64,000 nucleotides of DNA from Rosa chinensis (GCF_002994745.2 NC_037089.1:4719501-4783500), one strand, 5' to 3'. Counted from the first letter of the stretch, positions 45,377 to 57,568 are shown. Notes: generated by a model from the letters alone, not told the origin. Program-made: numbers and translations.

Positions 45377-45981
45377 CACAGCGGGTACCCACTTTTTACA
45401 CCTGTACCAACGAACTTAACTAATCAAATTTATCTCTAAAAAATAAAAATAAATCAAATTTCATTTAAGAAAATATTATAATTTCAATTTTATTTTACAC
45501 AATCAGGTTGAGATTTTTGAAATTTGTGTGAAAAATCATAGTTTCGGACGATAATTTTTTTTTAAAGAAAATTTAGAAGTTAATTGTCACGAAGTTAAAA
45601 AATCATATAGCAAATTATCCTCTTACGTGAATACCATTAGCCTCAATTGAGTATGAAAATCATTAGCCTCATTTAACATGAGCATCTTTAACATCTTGCT
45701 AGATATAAACATCATTAACCTTATTTTCATGAGTGTTTAAATGCATTATTTATGGAAAAAAATATAACACAGGGTAAGATTACATATTTACATTAGAAGG
45801 CGCGTCAATTTTACACTAATTCCCCCGTCGAAGGGAGGCGTCTCTCTCTCTCTTTTCATTAGTCAAAGAATTTGAATTGACAACCAAACTCCCACCTCCT
45901 CCTATATAAAACCTCTCTCTCTCTCTCTCACCGTCAGAGTCCAATTTCGCCGTCTTTCCCGCCAAATTTCTTCCCGAAGCC
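45377..45981. promoter_or_regulatory. Shared promoter region of the NUDT20-like and dioxygenase genes
   Basis: The two start codons are 605 bp apart and the genes point away from each other. A TATA box for the right-hand gene, TATATAAA, lies at 45903-45910. The left part is AT-rich with no clear TATA for the Nudix gene. No coding sequence lies between them. Confidence 0.65.
45903..45910 (+). promoter_or_regulatory. TATA box of the dioxygenase gene
   Basis: TATATAAA, 72 bases before the start codon and followed by a CT-rich leader (CTCTCTCTCTCTCTC), the usual arrangement in plant promoters. Confidence 0.75.
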
Positions 45982-48900
45982 ATGCCGCCGACCACCGCCG
46001 TCCCCACTCTCACGGCCGTCACCATATCATACACGGAGCTCCAAGTAATTCTCTCTCTCTCTCTCTCTCTACCAGTTACTGTTTGCTCGGTCGCCGAGAA
46101 AACTGAGCACAAGAGTTTTATTGATTGCGGATTTGGTTACTGAGAAAACAAAAAAAATTGAAAAAGCTGGGCTTAAATTCAGCGAAATCAGGTTGCGGAA
46201 TTTGATTTTGTGATTACAGGACAAGAAGACGGACTTGTCGAGGAAGATTGAAGAAGGATTTGGGCCGAATGGGTTAGGGATTCTATCCGTCACTGATGTA
46301 AGTTGCTCGGTTGCGTGACGCATATCATCAACTCTTTGTTTTTATTATCATATTATTTTCCATGATAGGTTGGATGGTTGGTAATTCTCCATTTTCATCA
46401 GTCATCACATATATCACTCTATGCTGATTGAATTGTGTTTTCACAATAGAATTGCCAAGTTTGCGATGGGCAGGTTTTAAAAGAACAAAAGATCACCATA
46501 AATTATAGGTTTGTCCTTCTTGTAGATTTCACATGTAGTTGGTGTGATCTGGACATGGTTGTAGCTCCGGAGCCAACGATTACTTAGTAGCTAGCTGTTA
46601 AACTATGTTGTATTGATCAGTTTCTCCTCATTACTATCCTTGTAATTGCATCCTTCTTGTGTGAATTGTGTAGGTTCCGGGATTTTCATCCTTGCGCCAA
46701 AATCTTCTACATCTGTCACCTAGGTGTAATCTCCCTACTGAAATTATATATGAACTGTCATTCTCTCTATGGATTAGGAGGTCATTTGAGATATTAGCAT
46801 TTCTTATAAGGACTCTGTCTTGTCTTTCATCAGGTTGGCCAATCTTCCTGAAGAGGTGAAGAAGGAACTCGAAGATCCTCATAGTAGGTAATGCATATTA
46901 GAGCCATAATTTGATCGCATATTAATTGTGCTTTCATTCCTACCTTCTTTACATAGACCTCCTGCAAGCAAAATGAAGTTTCATCTGATCATCTCAACTC
47001 TTTGTTTTTGTCAGAGATATATGACTTGAGTACTCTTTATCTCCATCCATTTGCAGGTATAATTTTGGATGGAGTCATGGAAAGGAGAAGTTGGAATCTG
47101 GAAAGCCAGGTTAACTTTTTCTGTTTAGATTTTGGAAACTCTTGAAACAATTACTTGATCAAGTTACTGATATGTGATTTCTGTTTTGATTTTGCAGATA
47201 TGTTAAAAGGATCTTTCTACGCTAATCCTATATTAGATAGACCAACAACAGATGAGGCTCTAATTCAAAGGTAAATGCTCTAGGAACATTACTCATAAAA
47301 TGAGTGCTCGTGGAATTTGTCTGAGGTATCTTAGTACATGACTCAGACCACTGATGTTTGAGCAAAATAGATGGTTAAATTAGGACTGTTATACTCAGTA
47401 AATGACCAACTTCATAAATCTCGGACAAGATTGTTATATTGGCCATTAGTTTTTATGCTGCAATATCTTAAGCAGTGTCAAACCTAGATGTAAACTTTCA
47501 GATTCAGCAGATAGAACATGATACCTTAATCCTGCTCAGTTTTTCATTCATAATTTTTGTAGGTACCCATCGTATTGTGGATCAAATATATGGCCTAAGC
47601 GTGAGTTGCCAGAACTTGAAGTGGGTATGTAGTTTCCTATTGCCCGTTGGTAGAACATTATTGGCTCACCTTATGGGTCTTATACTGATTTAAGATAATT
47701 TGGCTTTCTTGATTTATGTACTGAATAAAGTCTTATTAATATCAAGTACTGCTTTGTAGCCTTCAAAGCTCTGGGAAAGCTGATCCTTGAAGTTGGGCTT
47801 ATGGTGGCATTTCACTGTGATAGATATGGTAAAGTCAAATGTGTTATAGTTTTTACTACAGTGGATCAGAACTATACTGATTTTTAAGTCCTATTCTATA
47901 AACTTTTGCCAGCACTTTTCTGCATAGGCAGTTTTTGCCCAGACAAGAAAGCAACATTTGATGAGCACTTGTGTGAGGTTAATAAGATATTGAGATGACT
48001 GAATCTATAATCTTGGGAAATGATTCTTACTGAATTTGGATAAAGATTTCTGAATGTTTTACATCAGGAACCCTAATTTTTCTGCCTCCCATGTTGAGTT
48101 TATGACTCAGAACTAAATAATACTGACCTTGTCTACACCGTACTCCAAATTGTTAGATTGTTGCTCCAGCTTCTTTGGCTTCAAATCTTTTGCGTGTTAT
48201 ATAGCTGTTTGATCAATGGTAACCATTTCAATAATTCTCATGAGTGGTTGAACAGTATCAAAAGCAATTGAAATGCGTGAGGATGAAGGCCTTGAACAAG
48301 TACTTTTTCATTCTCGGTGTCATAAAGGGCGTCTGCTTTATTACTTTCCCACAAAAGAGAGGTGAGTACATTTGTATGTTTACATTCGATGGCTGATTAC
48401 TTCAGTACTTGTAAAGCTCAAGTTCTTCTCCAGTCATCATAGTATTTCTGGCTTGTCTTAAGTTTAATCAACCGTTCTTTTTATTGGGAAATAAAAATAA
48501 GGAAACCGGCCATGCTTCTAGGAAGTAGAAAATCATATGATGATGTGAGTATATGGAGGAGATGGAATACTAGTTTTGTATGGGAAAGAATCAAGATAAA
48601 CTCTATTTAAAGTAAAAAAGTTTTGCTTTAGATAGATACCAAGGTTTTGATGGGCATAGCTCTGCTATATTTCGATTGTTATGTATGAACAAGTAAATTA
48701 TGACTTGTAGCACTCCTACTGAAGATAGCGAAAACATGTCTTCTTGGTGTGGATGGCATACAGACCATGGTTCATTGACAGGTGATAATTGTATCTCTTA
48801 TCATCTTATATTAATGTATTAATGTCTTATTGCTTGTAAATGTTATTTATGCAAGGCAATATCTCGCAACCCTTCATACAAAATCAGTAGTTTCTGCAGA

Positions 48901-50192
48901 ACATCTTGATTGTTAGTTGGCCTCTTTCGGTATGTCTAATTTCTGCTTCACTTTAACATGTAGGTCTGACCTGTGCCATGTTCATGAGAGATGCTGTTGA
49001 GATACCTTGCCCTGATAGTGCTGCTGGCCTTTATATTAGGACAAGAACTGATCAGATTGTCAGAGTACGTTTTTTCAAGTTCTCAACCACTACTTGTGCG
49101 AGACAAAGCTCACAATAATGATTTTCCTTCCTTATTTCCCCTGTCATTGGACTTCTTGCATTCCTATCTTTATTGTGTACATGCAGGCAATCAGGCATAT
49201 TGTGAAAATCATAAGTTATTTTTCTTCTCCACACTAGTATATTCATAAAACAGTTGATCTCGCCGAATAGTAGAAACTAAGGCGTAATCCACCTCCTTCG
49301 ATATGTCTGCTAGATTCTTGGAAAGAAAAACAGTCACTTACACTGTGAATTCCAATAAAATTACTTGATCTGGCCTAAAAGGTTGCCTTGCTCAACTTGA
49401 AATCTTAAAGTTATACCATTCCTTCTGTTGAGCAGTCTCCTAGTGATGAATGCAATGTAAAGAGTAATTAAGTTCTCTACAGAATCCTCACATGTCGAAG
49501 TTGTATTACTATCATCAATGGTATGGGCTTTAACTTGGTTTCTTATGTATTAGGTTGTCTTTGGAGAAGATGAAATAGCATACCAAATTGGTGAAACCAC
49601 AGAAGTTATGTCCAGAGGCTATCTTTGTGCAACACCTCACTGTGTCCGGGTACCTTTTCCGATCCTACGTTGGTGTCTTCTATTCCTCTCTTCTCTCATC
49701 CTCTCATTTGCATGTATATGCACCAGTTGCGTTTGTTTTGATCAAGTGGTTGTTTGTTAGGCACCCATGGGAGAGGAAGCTTCTGGCCTTGACCGTTCAA
49801 CATTTGCTTTCTTTATGCAACCAGACTGGTATGTACACTGACTGTCACACATCAGATAACTAAAGCATTGTGGTTGATAGTTAAGTATGAATTCTTTTGT
49901 AGGGATGAAAAGCTTAATTTTCCTGAAGAAGTTCATATCCATAAAGAGGTAATTTATTTAGTTTCTTATAAAATAAAAATCAATCTTTTTCTTTCCAAGC
50001 CTAAAAATTTTAATCTTGTGACAAAAATTATTTATCATTGAGCATAGTTCATCGATTTAGAATTTTCCTCTTTTCATTTCTTTAGTTCTCATTTTCAATT
50101 TTCTCTTTCAGTTGATCCCACCACATGGTGCTCTCACCTTTGGAGAGTACACAGAGAAGCTCCTCGACAAATACTACCACCTCAAAACCTAA
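45982..50192 (+). CDS. 2-oxoglutarate/Fe(II)-dependent dioxygenase (isopenicillin N synthase-like)
   Basis: Fifteen exons: 45982-46044, 46220-46297, 46674-46723, 46834-46887, 47057-47109, 47198-47270, 47563-47624, 47760-47828, 48256-48361, 48711-48781, 48964-49064, 49554-49649, 49761-49828, 49903-49948 and 50112-50192. They total 1071 nt (356 aa), all in phase. The double-stranded beta-helix iron site is present: H219 and D221 in CGWHTDHGSLTG and H289 in CATPHCVR. R304 in DRSTFAFF fits the position that binds the 2-oxoglutarate carboxylate. The N-terminal part (SYTELQDKK, LSVTDVPGF) is as in IPNS-like oxygenases. No signal peptide is seen, so it is probably cytosolic. Many small exons set it apart from the 2-4-exon DOXC hormone and flavonoid oxygenases. 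I do not know its substrate. Confidence 0.88.
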
Positions 50193-50944
50193 TCTCTATG
50201 CAAATTATACCGCCGAAGAACGCTTACCACAATACTTAATAAACCAAGGATTCATCATGACCATGTACAGTTGCATTATTAGTTTCTGTTGGGATTGCTA
50301 GTTCTCCTATCATTATCTTGCTCACTGAAAACTATCAGGCTACGTGTTTATTGTAATGTCTATAATTCAGTACAGTCCAGCTTTAGTTGTATGCTATTGT
50401 TATTTAGTCCATGAACCTAAAAAATATTATAACCAAGTCGGGCAGATAATTAAACTTGCTCTGTTTACGTCGCAATCCGATATATCTAATGCCGCGCTGG
50501 CCGACCTGAATGTCACTGTCTTAAAACATATACCATTAGAGCCCCTTTCCATCTGATCTATCTAGCCGCAGGCGCCAACCTCTTTCTGCCTCTAGAAGCC
50601 TTAAAAGGCCAAAAAGAAAACGTGGTGTTAAACAAGGACAAAATATGCCACGACGGATAGTCGTATTGTGTGAGTTTTAGGGGCTGAACATGGCCAATTG
50701 GGGACCCTTTTGGCCCCAACTGTGCATGTTGTGTATTCCCACACGGCTTCTATTCGCTTTCTGCCAGTCTTCTTCTCCCACCATCCTTTTGACCAGAATA
50801 TTGTTCTGTTGCACAATGGCCTATATGCCCTTTACAGTTGCATAGTGACCCTGAAGTAGGTACAAGATGCGTGAGGGATAGGAATGTAAACTTGGGGAAA
50901 GGAGATATGGATGGTGTGACATCGATGTCCAAGAGGGATGTGCC
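50193..50944. other. Dioxygenase 3' UTR and spacer to the RTFL-type gene
   Basis: The 3' UTR probably extends to about 50450. There is no gene in the rest, which is GC-moderate around 50560-50840 and may hold the promoter of the small-peptide gene. Confidence 0.45.
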
Positions 50945-50952
50945 TATAAATG
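50945..50952 (+). promoter_or_regulatory. TATA box of the RTFL/DVL-type gene
   Basis: TATAAATG lies about 110 bases before the start codon, followed by a short leader. It is the only good TATA motif nearby. Confidence 0.6.
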
Positions 50953-51054
50953 TGCGTGGACAAAACCGGAACCTCTTGAAGTTGAGTTCTTCAGCACTAA
51001 ACTATCAAAATCCATTTTGTTTTTGTTTCCCACCAATCTTTGCCGGCTGCAACT

Positions 51055-51237
51055 ATGTCGTCAGTTTCTTATTTATCTCAAGTACGGTCACACCAGAGCC
51101 GCCCCAAAAGCCACCGGAAAATTGGGTTCCGAAAGCGATGTGTGATGATGGCAAAGCACCAGAAAACAAGGTTCTACATCCTCGGACGCTGCGTTTCGAT
51201 GCTCCTCTGCTGGCACGATCACTCCATATCGGATTAG
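51055..51237 (+). CDS. RTFL/DVL (ROTUNDIFOLIA-like/DEVIL) small polypeptide
   Basis: A single exon of 60 codons from ATG 51055 to TAG 51235-51237. The C-terminal half carries the family's conserved core: TRFYILGRCVSMLLCWHDHS. The N-terminal half is basic and Ser-rich (SHQSRPKSHRKIGFRKRC), also usual. The family has no signal peptide; the core lies at the plasma membrane, and overexpression shortens organs by limiting cell division. The start was chosen because the upstream in-frame codon TTG (51040) is not a likely start. The gene is easily missed by automated annotation because of its size. Confidence 0.85.
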   Translation: MSSVSYLSQVRSHQSRPKSHRKIGFRKRCVMMAKHQKTRFYILGRCVSMLLCWHDHSISD

Positions 51238-53961
51238 AAATTCCGAAAAGTGCAAGTTCAGGAATCAGATCATGTGATAGAGATTAGAGAGGGTTGGTGA
51301 TAGAGGTCAGTTCTGCGTCAAGCCAAGGTTTGCAGGCCAAGAAATGGCGTGTAGGCATATGAGGCTTGTTTTGCTTCCAGTTAGGAGAGAATGATATACC
51401 AAAACTAAGCTAAAGTATGAGTCTAATTTGTAATAGTGACTTTAGTTTTGCCTCTTTTGCTTCATGTGGCCTCTATATCCCTTTTGTTTTAAGGGAATTG
51501 CTCTGCAGTGAAACATGTACATATTCAGAAAGTCAAAGGATAGAGCTTCATACACAGTGATCCTCAATAACTATTTGATTTGTGTTGGTTGAACCCATAT
51601 CTGGGTCCTCTGCTTTATTCTATTTCAGCTACAAATCAAAGTATTTGATCCGAAATGCAGAGTCTACTTTGGTAGCACCAAGTCAATATCAGATAGATTG
51701 GTTGAGCAGCTGTATACCAAACACTGAAAAGGCAAACATATATATCAAGTAAAGAATGGAATTAGATCTCCTCATTATTTACTAAAAACTGCAAGAGTTT
51801 GCACAAGAAGTTAGTTTCACCACGAACAAAATGCAATCTATTTCATGGTCGAATTAATAAAAGTATAAAAGTGGAAACAAATCAACCCCAAAATATGGGT
51901 AAGTAAAACTATAATCATGCTTGTAACATATTTCGTCGATGAAAGTATGTAGGGCCGGTTTTAGGCTTAGACGGATTTACTGGACCTATGAGTCCCAACC
52001 TAATGAGTCCCAAGAGAAATTATATTTACAAAGTGATACATATTGGCAACGGTATAATTCGTGGGTAAAATCTTCCCATAAAAGCCAGAAGTGTGCCTTA
52101 ATTAAGATATCACATATGGCCTTCTCATGTGTTGTTAGCGAGGGATGAGTACCGTTCAGTCTCATATTTTAGGGTTGGCTTGTAGCTCAAGACAAAAATC
52201 TGCTCCCTTAAAGTTTAATCACTCAAAATCTCCGTGAAAGATAGACATTTTTTTTAATCGAATAAATCGTTCATTATGTAGTTTAGCAAGCAATGCAATA
52301 ATGACATGTAATTGAGATGCTGTCAAAAAGAGTCATTATTTAGAATAATGCACATAATACAAGTACATACTTAGTACACCCACCTTTTGATACGAAGCAT
52401 AGGAGAAGAAAAACTAGAGAACTCCGAATGAGAATATTTGTTAGAACTCCGAACGGAAATAAATTGTTTTTTTTTTTTTTGGAACTTAAATATTTCATTA
52501 AAACGGCAAAGCCAGGCGCAGAACAAAGGAAAGATTACAATCTAAGTCAGTACAGAAAGCAATCTAAAAAAGGCAAAACCTAAGCGCCCTAGTAGATAAT
52601 TCATCTCGCCATCTCCAAGCGCCTCCTCACCCTTGTCCTCTCCCACTTCCGGTGAGGCAGTTGCAGATGATATGGGTATTGTTGCAACCACAGCAACGAA
52701 GAAAGATGGGATAAGTGAGGGCATGAGTACTTTTGTGGCCTTCTTCACTCAGAATGTCATTCTCTTCCAATAAATGAAATCTATTAGATTGATTGCGGTT
52801 GATAGACGGTTCAACTCGAACAGCTGGTTGACGAGGCTCTGCCAACTCATTGATCCAACGTATTCCTCTACTACCAGCTCCACAGCCTTGTTGCAGTGGT
52901 CCTTGTGGTGGTGATGGAGGACGAGTTGGTGCTCCATTGTTGGAGTTAGCAGCAAGAGAAGGCTTCAAATAGTTTCCCATGAAGTTTGAAACTATGAACA
53001 ATTGATGAGAATTTGGAAGTGTGAAAAATAGATGAGGAAGTTGGCAATTTAAAGAGTAGCGAGCTCTCATCCTATCACTTTCATATTTCCAGAAAAATAT
53101 GCACCAGATATTACATCATCATCTGTAATAAGCAAGCAATGCAATCAGTCCTCTTTCCCACTTTGGAGAAGGCAACAATTTTACCCTTGTGTTAACTCTT
53201 ACTTGCACCATAAAAATATGCACTCTCCTACAATGATTTCCATCAAATAAGCATCATCTTCATAAATTGCAACAGAGACATGCATGTACCTTCTCATCTT
53301 CATCATTTGTCTCATCTTCATTTAGTTCTTTCTTTTCCGTTTTAAGAGTAGTATCTTATTGCCCTGATCGTATTAATGGAAATAAATGGTTGAGGAAGAG
53401 ACTTATGTTTAGAGCTCGATCGATCCACATTATATGAATGATTGAGTAGAAGACATAAAGAAAACAAAAAATCAGAGATGAATGAGAGATTTCATAGCTA
53501 GCCTTTGCCCTTTTGGCTTAAAGATTATCATTTGCGGGAAAAAAAACATATTTGGACATCCAACATGTAGGTATTTTGTTATTCAGGCAAGATTGATCCG
53601 ATGACATTTTTTCTTTATTAATTATTATTATTATTATTGATGATGGCTATATAATACATGTTATTCTGTCACAAGTAAGGTAGCAATTGAGTTAATCAAC
53701 CATGATGTATTGCTTGTACTAGGGCGATAGAGATGTTTTCTTAATTTGTTTGTCATTAATATGTATCCCTTGTGATGATCAACTTCAAATGTGTGGAATA
53801 TGTAGACCTCAAATACTGAAATTACTATTGATAAGAGATGGATAACCTTCCTTATCGGGATATATGATTAAAATCCGGATGAGTGCAGCAAGATTGTTGA
53901 AAAGTTGGGAACGCATATTACCAGCGATGATCATTAATCTGATCGGAGTGTGTTGCATAAT
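51238..53961. other. Intergenic region with a possible LINE 3' end
   Basis: There is no certain gene. A T run at 52466-52482 followed by GGAACTTAAATATTTCATTA, read backwards, looks like a poly(A) tail after a short 3' UTR, so a retroinsertion on the minus strand may end here. Its body could include the minus-strand frame at 52627-53070, a Gly/Pro-rich protein ending in a Cys cluster that I do not recognise. An (ATT)n run lies at 53616-53638. Confidence 0.4.
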
Positions 53962-54335
53962 CCTTTGATGTGATTGTCCATGCGAGAGAAAGCTTTTATC
54001 AGTTAACTAATTAGTTGTAATGTTATGTCTTTCTATCATACACTTATATTCTAGTATCAGTTGTTAAACATTAATATATGTCTATCTTAGATTATAATAA
54101 TTTATGTTTATTTATATTTGGTGATCATAAACTTTGCCAATTCAAGAAGCTTGCAAACTATATATTCCTCCAGTTTAGAATGCAAAATTGCTTGGTATCC
54201 TTTATCTTAATTTTTCCTAGAATGTGTAGGAAGAGAACCATGAGAATTGAGAAAATGTTTGGGTGAGTTTTTATCAACAAATCAAACATCCGTAAACAGT
54301 AGCTTAATCCTCAAACGAAATAGTTAAAACTTCCT
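53962..54335. repeat. Segmental duplication B, copy 1
   Basis: It matches 55115-55881 once the MITE in that copy is removed (about 374 and 373 bp). It starts CCTTTGATGTGATTGTCC and ends AACTTCCT. The copies differ by a few percent. No gene was found within it. Confidence 0.88.
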
Positions 54336-54351
54336 GTTGAATTGTTATCAT

Positions 54352-54356
<5 letters not shown>

Positions 54357-54384
<28 letters not shown>
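54357..54384. repeat. (AT)n microsatellite
   Basis: About fourteen AT dinucleotides, just after duplication copy 1. Confidence 0.85.
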
Positions 54385-54387
<3 letters not shown>

Positions 54388-54865
54388 AAAAGAACGTGTC
54401 TTTTTTGATATCTTATCTTTTATATAAATTTTTACATAAAAAAAAAAAAAAACAAGCATCCACACTCCCCATATTCAATTGCTCTGCCACCTAAGTGTCA
54501 GTTATGTCTGAAACATTTTGGCCTGCAATTCATCAATAATGTCAAACTCCGGTGATATTATGGGGTCTTTCGGTAATGGGACAAAGTTCTAAGAAAGATA
54601 TGGTGGAGTGGGCGGGCGGGTTGGGCGTTGCCAATTTTGAACGTCGTTGGAGAGGCCTAAAATTGTATAGTTCCATCCAAATTTAAAGAAAATATAGTTC
54701 CATTATACAACAGAATGCATACAACAGAAAATACTGCTAATAAGACATAAGTTGTCACTAATACCTTCTTCACTATTACAAAAATTGTCACCAAGTCTGC
54801 CACAGCTAGCAAAAACACATGTAAACCTTTTTTCACTAGCAAAAACTTGTCAGACATCTAATACC

Positions 54866-55003
54866 TTATGGAATAGACTTGAGATTAGAGCATCTACACA
54901 CTTTCAGCTCCCTAAGTGTAGGCAATGCTCCATCCTCAACCTCCAATGAGTTCAGCCGATCAAATTCTTCTATGATCAATGTAGTTAGTTTCTTGAACTT
55001 ACC
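54866..55003 (-). pseudogene. Leucine-rich-repeat fragment of a CC-NBS-LRR (RPM1-like) resistance gene
   Basis: On the minus strand, 55003 down to 54866 reads FKKLTTLIIEEFDRLNSLEV then EDGALPTLRELKVCRCSNL and KSIP before a stop. The pattern, with GALPxLxxLxxxxCxxL, is typical of the last repeats of RPM1-like NLR proteins. Only about 46 codons remain and no NB-ARC is seen nearby, so this is a relic. Confidence 0.6.
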
Positions 55004-55114
55004 AGCTTTTTTCTTCTGTAATATCACACCAAAATGAGCTCAATAAGAATGGGATTGGGCTAATCTTGAAGAATTGGAGTGGGTTAGCATTTAGGTTTGA
55101 TCCATGAAAGCCAA

Positions 55115-55881
55115 CCTTTGGTGTGATTGTCCATGCGAGAGAAAGTTCTTATCAGTTAACTAATTAGTTGTAATATATATATTTTTTTATCATACATTTA
55201 TTTTCTAGTATCAGTTGTTAAACATTAATATATGTCTATCTTAGACCATCTTTAGTAGGCTCTCTATTTTAGCTCCTTAGCTATTTTGGAGAGCATGTTT
55301 AGCTTTTTATCAATTTTAGCAGCTGCACCAAACTCCTAAGTGGCTCTCTATTATAACTTTTAGCTATTTCGCTCCTAAATATAGAGAGCGAGGTGTGACT
55401 CTCTATAATTTAAAACATTCATTTTAAGTAATTTTATGTAATTTATAAATATAATTAAACTATTTAATCTTTATTTAAAAATTAATATAAATTTTAAACT
55501 AGCTAAAATATAGAGAACTGATGCAGACGTTTTTTAGTCAAATATGTTGCTATTTTGGGTCCTCTGCTTTATAACTTTTTAGCTACTTTAACTAAAATTT
55601 GACTAAAATATGGGTAGCATTACTAAAGATGCTCTTAGATTATGATAATCTATGTTCATTCATATTTGGTGATCATAAACTTTGCCAATTCAAGAAGCTT
55701 CAAACTACATATTACTCCAGTTTAGAAAGCAAAATTGCTTGGTATCCTTCATCTTAATTTTGCCTAGTATGTGTAGGAAGAGAACAATGAGAATTGAGGA
55801 AATGTTTGGGTGAGTTTTTATCAACAAATCAAACATCCGTAAACAGTAGTTTAATCTCAAACAAAATAGTTAAAACTTCCT
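55115..55881. repeat. Segmental duplication B, copy 2 (carries a MITE)
   Basis: Direct copy of 53962-54335, about 1.15 kb downstream. The MITE at 55244-55634 accounts for the whole length difference. Confidence 0.88.
55241..55637. mobile_element. Tourist-like (PIF/Harbinger) MITE with TTA target duplication
   Basis: 391 bp at 55244-55634. The TIRs are GACCATCTTTAGTA at the left and GAGCATCTTTAGTA at the right (read inward). The TSD TTA is at 55241-55243 and 55635-55637. The unoccupied site is seen in duplication copy 1 (around 54090), which reads straight through TTAGATTATA. The body is very AT-rich, with no coding. Confidence 0.9.
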
Positions 55882-55895
55882 ATGCACACATGTTG

Positions 55896-56237
55896 TTATA
55901 TTTTATATTTAGTTTTTTTTTTTTTTTTTTTATAACAATTACACAAACTCAATTTTAACAAATATAATCCTCTTGCGAGCTCCACCGCTTGTTCGGCAGC
56001 GAGGACTTCGGCCGACACTAGGGTTGAGGCTGGAGACTTGAGCGTGACACCACCCAAAAGTTGCCTGGCCCTGTTTCTAGCAACCACCGCGATACAACCC
56101 GTCCCACTCCCCTTCGGAAATTTAGCATGCAGATTGATTTTCACCACTCCCACCGGCGGACGGCTCCAGAGAACAAGCTCCTCAACCTCAGCAGCAGACG
56201 CTCCATCCCCAACATTCCCATTCCCAGCCATTGACAC
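55896..56237 (-). pseudogene. RNase H-like (RVT_3) domain fragment
   Basis: On the minus strand the frame gives WSRPPVGVVKINLHAKFPKG then GCIAVVARNRARQLLGG and EVLAAEQAVELARG, the opening half of the plant RNase H-like domain found in LINE-derived genes. The catalytic Asp of the first strand, normally N-x-D-A, is His here (NLHAKF), and the domain stops after about half its length in a poly(A/T) stretch at 55910-55930. It is most likely a relic of a retroelement-derived gene. Confidence 0.65.
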
Positions 56238-56399
56238 TCAAAAATTGAAACTCACAGTGTCAAACTCACACAGACAAGATAAGAAAAGGAAAGACCATAT
56301 ATGCTATAAAAATGTACTCGGATAATTTACTTTCAAATATTGTTATAAAAATGTTTGTTGCAGAACGATTTCAAGTATAGTCTATAGCTTAGTTACTTA

Positions 56400-56720
56400 G
56401 CATGGTATCTCCTTTCGCAGTAAAGACCATATATGCTACCAACTATTACTATCAAATTAAGTTCATCCGAAACAATCTAATATCGACTCAACTTAAGACA
56501 AAATGTCGCATGACTGATTTAGAACCAATGTCATTTTTTCTTTCTCAAATCCTTGTGAAGACTAAGGAATCAATGTGTTTTGGGGGGATTATAACCAACC
56601 GTTTATGCTTGATCCTCCCAAACAAAGTTTTTGATTTTTTATGTAAATTCTGTTAGACTTTGGCCTATGTTCATGGCTTGATTACTAATACAATCAATTC
56701 CTTTTCAACCAAAAAAAAAA
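56400..56720 (+). other. Possible retroinsertion tail
   Basis: A run of A at 56710-56719 follows TTCCTTTTCAACC, with a Gln/Asn/Cys-rich open frame (56402-56656) before it. It resembles the 3' end of a LINE-type insertion, but I found no target duplication and no domain. Confidence 0.3.
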
Positions 56721-57189
56721 GTTTTTGGTGTCTTCTCATTAATAAACATGAATTCTATAATTTGATTATAGAATCTCATTGAATTTCCCTCATTCTGTCA
56801 AAAATCTCGTTCTTAAAATCACAAAACCAAAAACGGAAAATAGAAAAAATGGTACAATCGCTAATTCAAGGGACACGATTTCAGAATATCCAATAGATTC
56901 CTCTAATTGCTTGTCTTATACAGACATGTACATCAGTTTTCATCAAATAATTGTCAATCCATTTGAGAAATATTAAGTACTTACAATGAGATTCTTAACA
57001 CACAAATAGGAGTCCATATCTTATTACTTGCACTTTTTTTTTATAGAAATTGGACAAAATTCTATATAAGTCTAGAAATATCTTAGCATAAGAGGAGGTT
57101 GGAGAAATTCCTCTACTGCTCATTGGTAGTACTCATTCAATTGAACTCGGGATCTTTAGAGATTGGCTATGTATACCATTGTTTTCAAC

Positions 57190-57517
57190 ATTGACAGCTG
57201 AAGAACATATAATGAGTTTTGGGTCATGAAGGAGTATGGAGTGAGGGAGTCAGGAGTCTTGGACTAAAATGCAGATCTCCATTCCATATCATCAGTTATC
57301 ACATTCTGGTTTTTGGAGAGGATCTTATGATTTGATGGTGTTTGAAAGATCATCATTAGTTTTGTACAATTTTAATGATGAGAAAATTTGGACTTTATCA
57401 ATTCGCGATATTGCTAGAGTTGGTAGTTTTAGTAACACTGGTATCTATGTGGAGAGCCTTGCTTCACTTATTGATCAAGATCATGAGAGAACTAAAGAAT
57501 ACAAAGCAGCCACGTAG
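57190..57517 (+). pseudogene. F-box associated domain C-terminal fragment
   Basis: The frame, with one shift near 57255, reads HYE-like residues WVMKEYGVRESWTK, then SYDLMVFERSSLVLYNFNDE and KIWTLSIRDIARVGSFSN, then YVESLASL. It is the usual end of FBA-type F-box proteins, which recruit substrates to SCF ligases. The F-box and most of the associated domain are missing. Confidence 0.7.
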
Positions 57518-57568
57518 TCAATTGCTTGAGATTTTTTATATTTTGTTTTTCTTTTAGCATAATAACTA

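Noticed and set aside
52627..53070. CCHC zinc knuckle suspected in the minus-strand frame (CCGCNNTHIICNC)
   Set aside because: The spacing (C-x2-C-x3-H-x2-C) is not the CX2CX4HX4C of a zinc knuckle, and no gag or reverse transcriptase is adjacent.
54700..54860. CACTA transposon ends suspected (CACTATTAC and CACTAGCAAAAAC)
   Set aside because: Only two short CACTA motifs in the same orientation and no 3-bp target duplication. The evidence is too weak.
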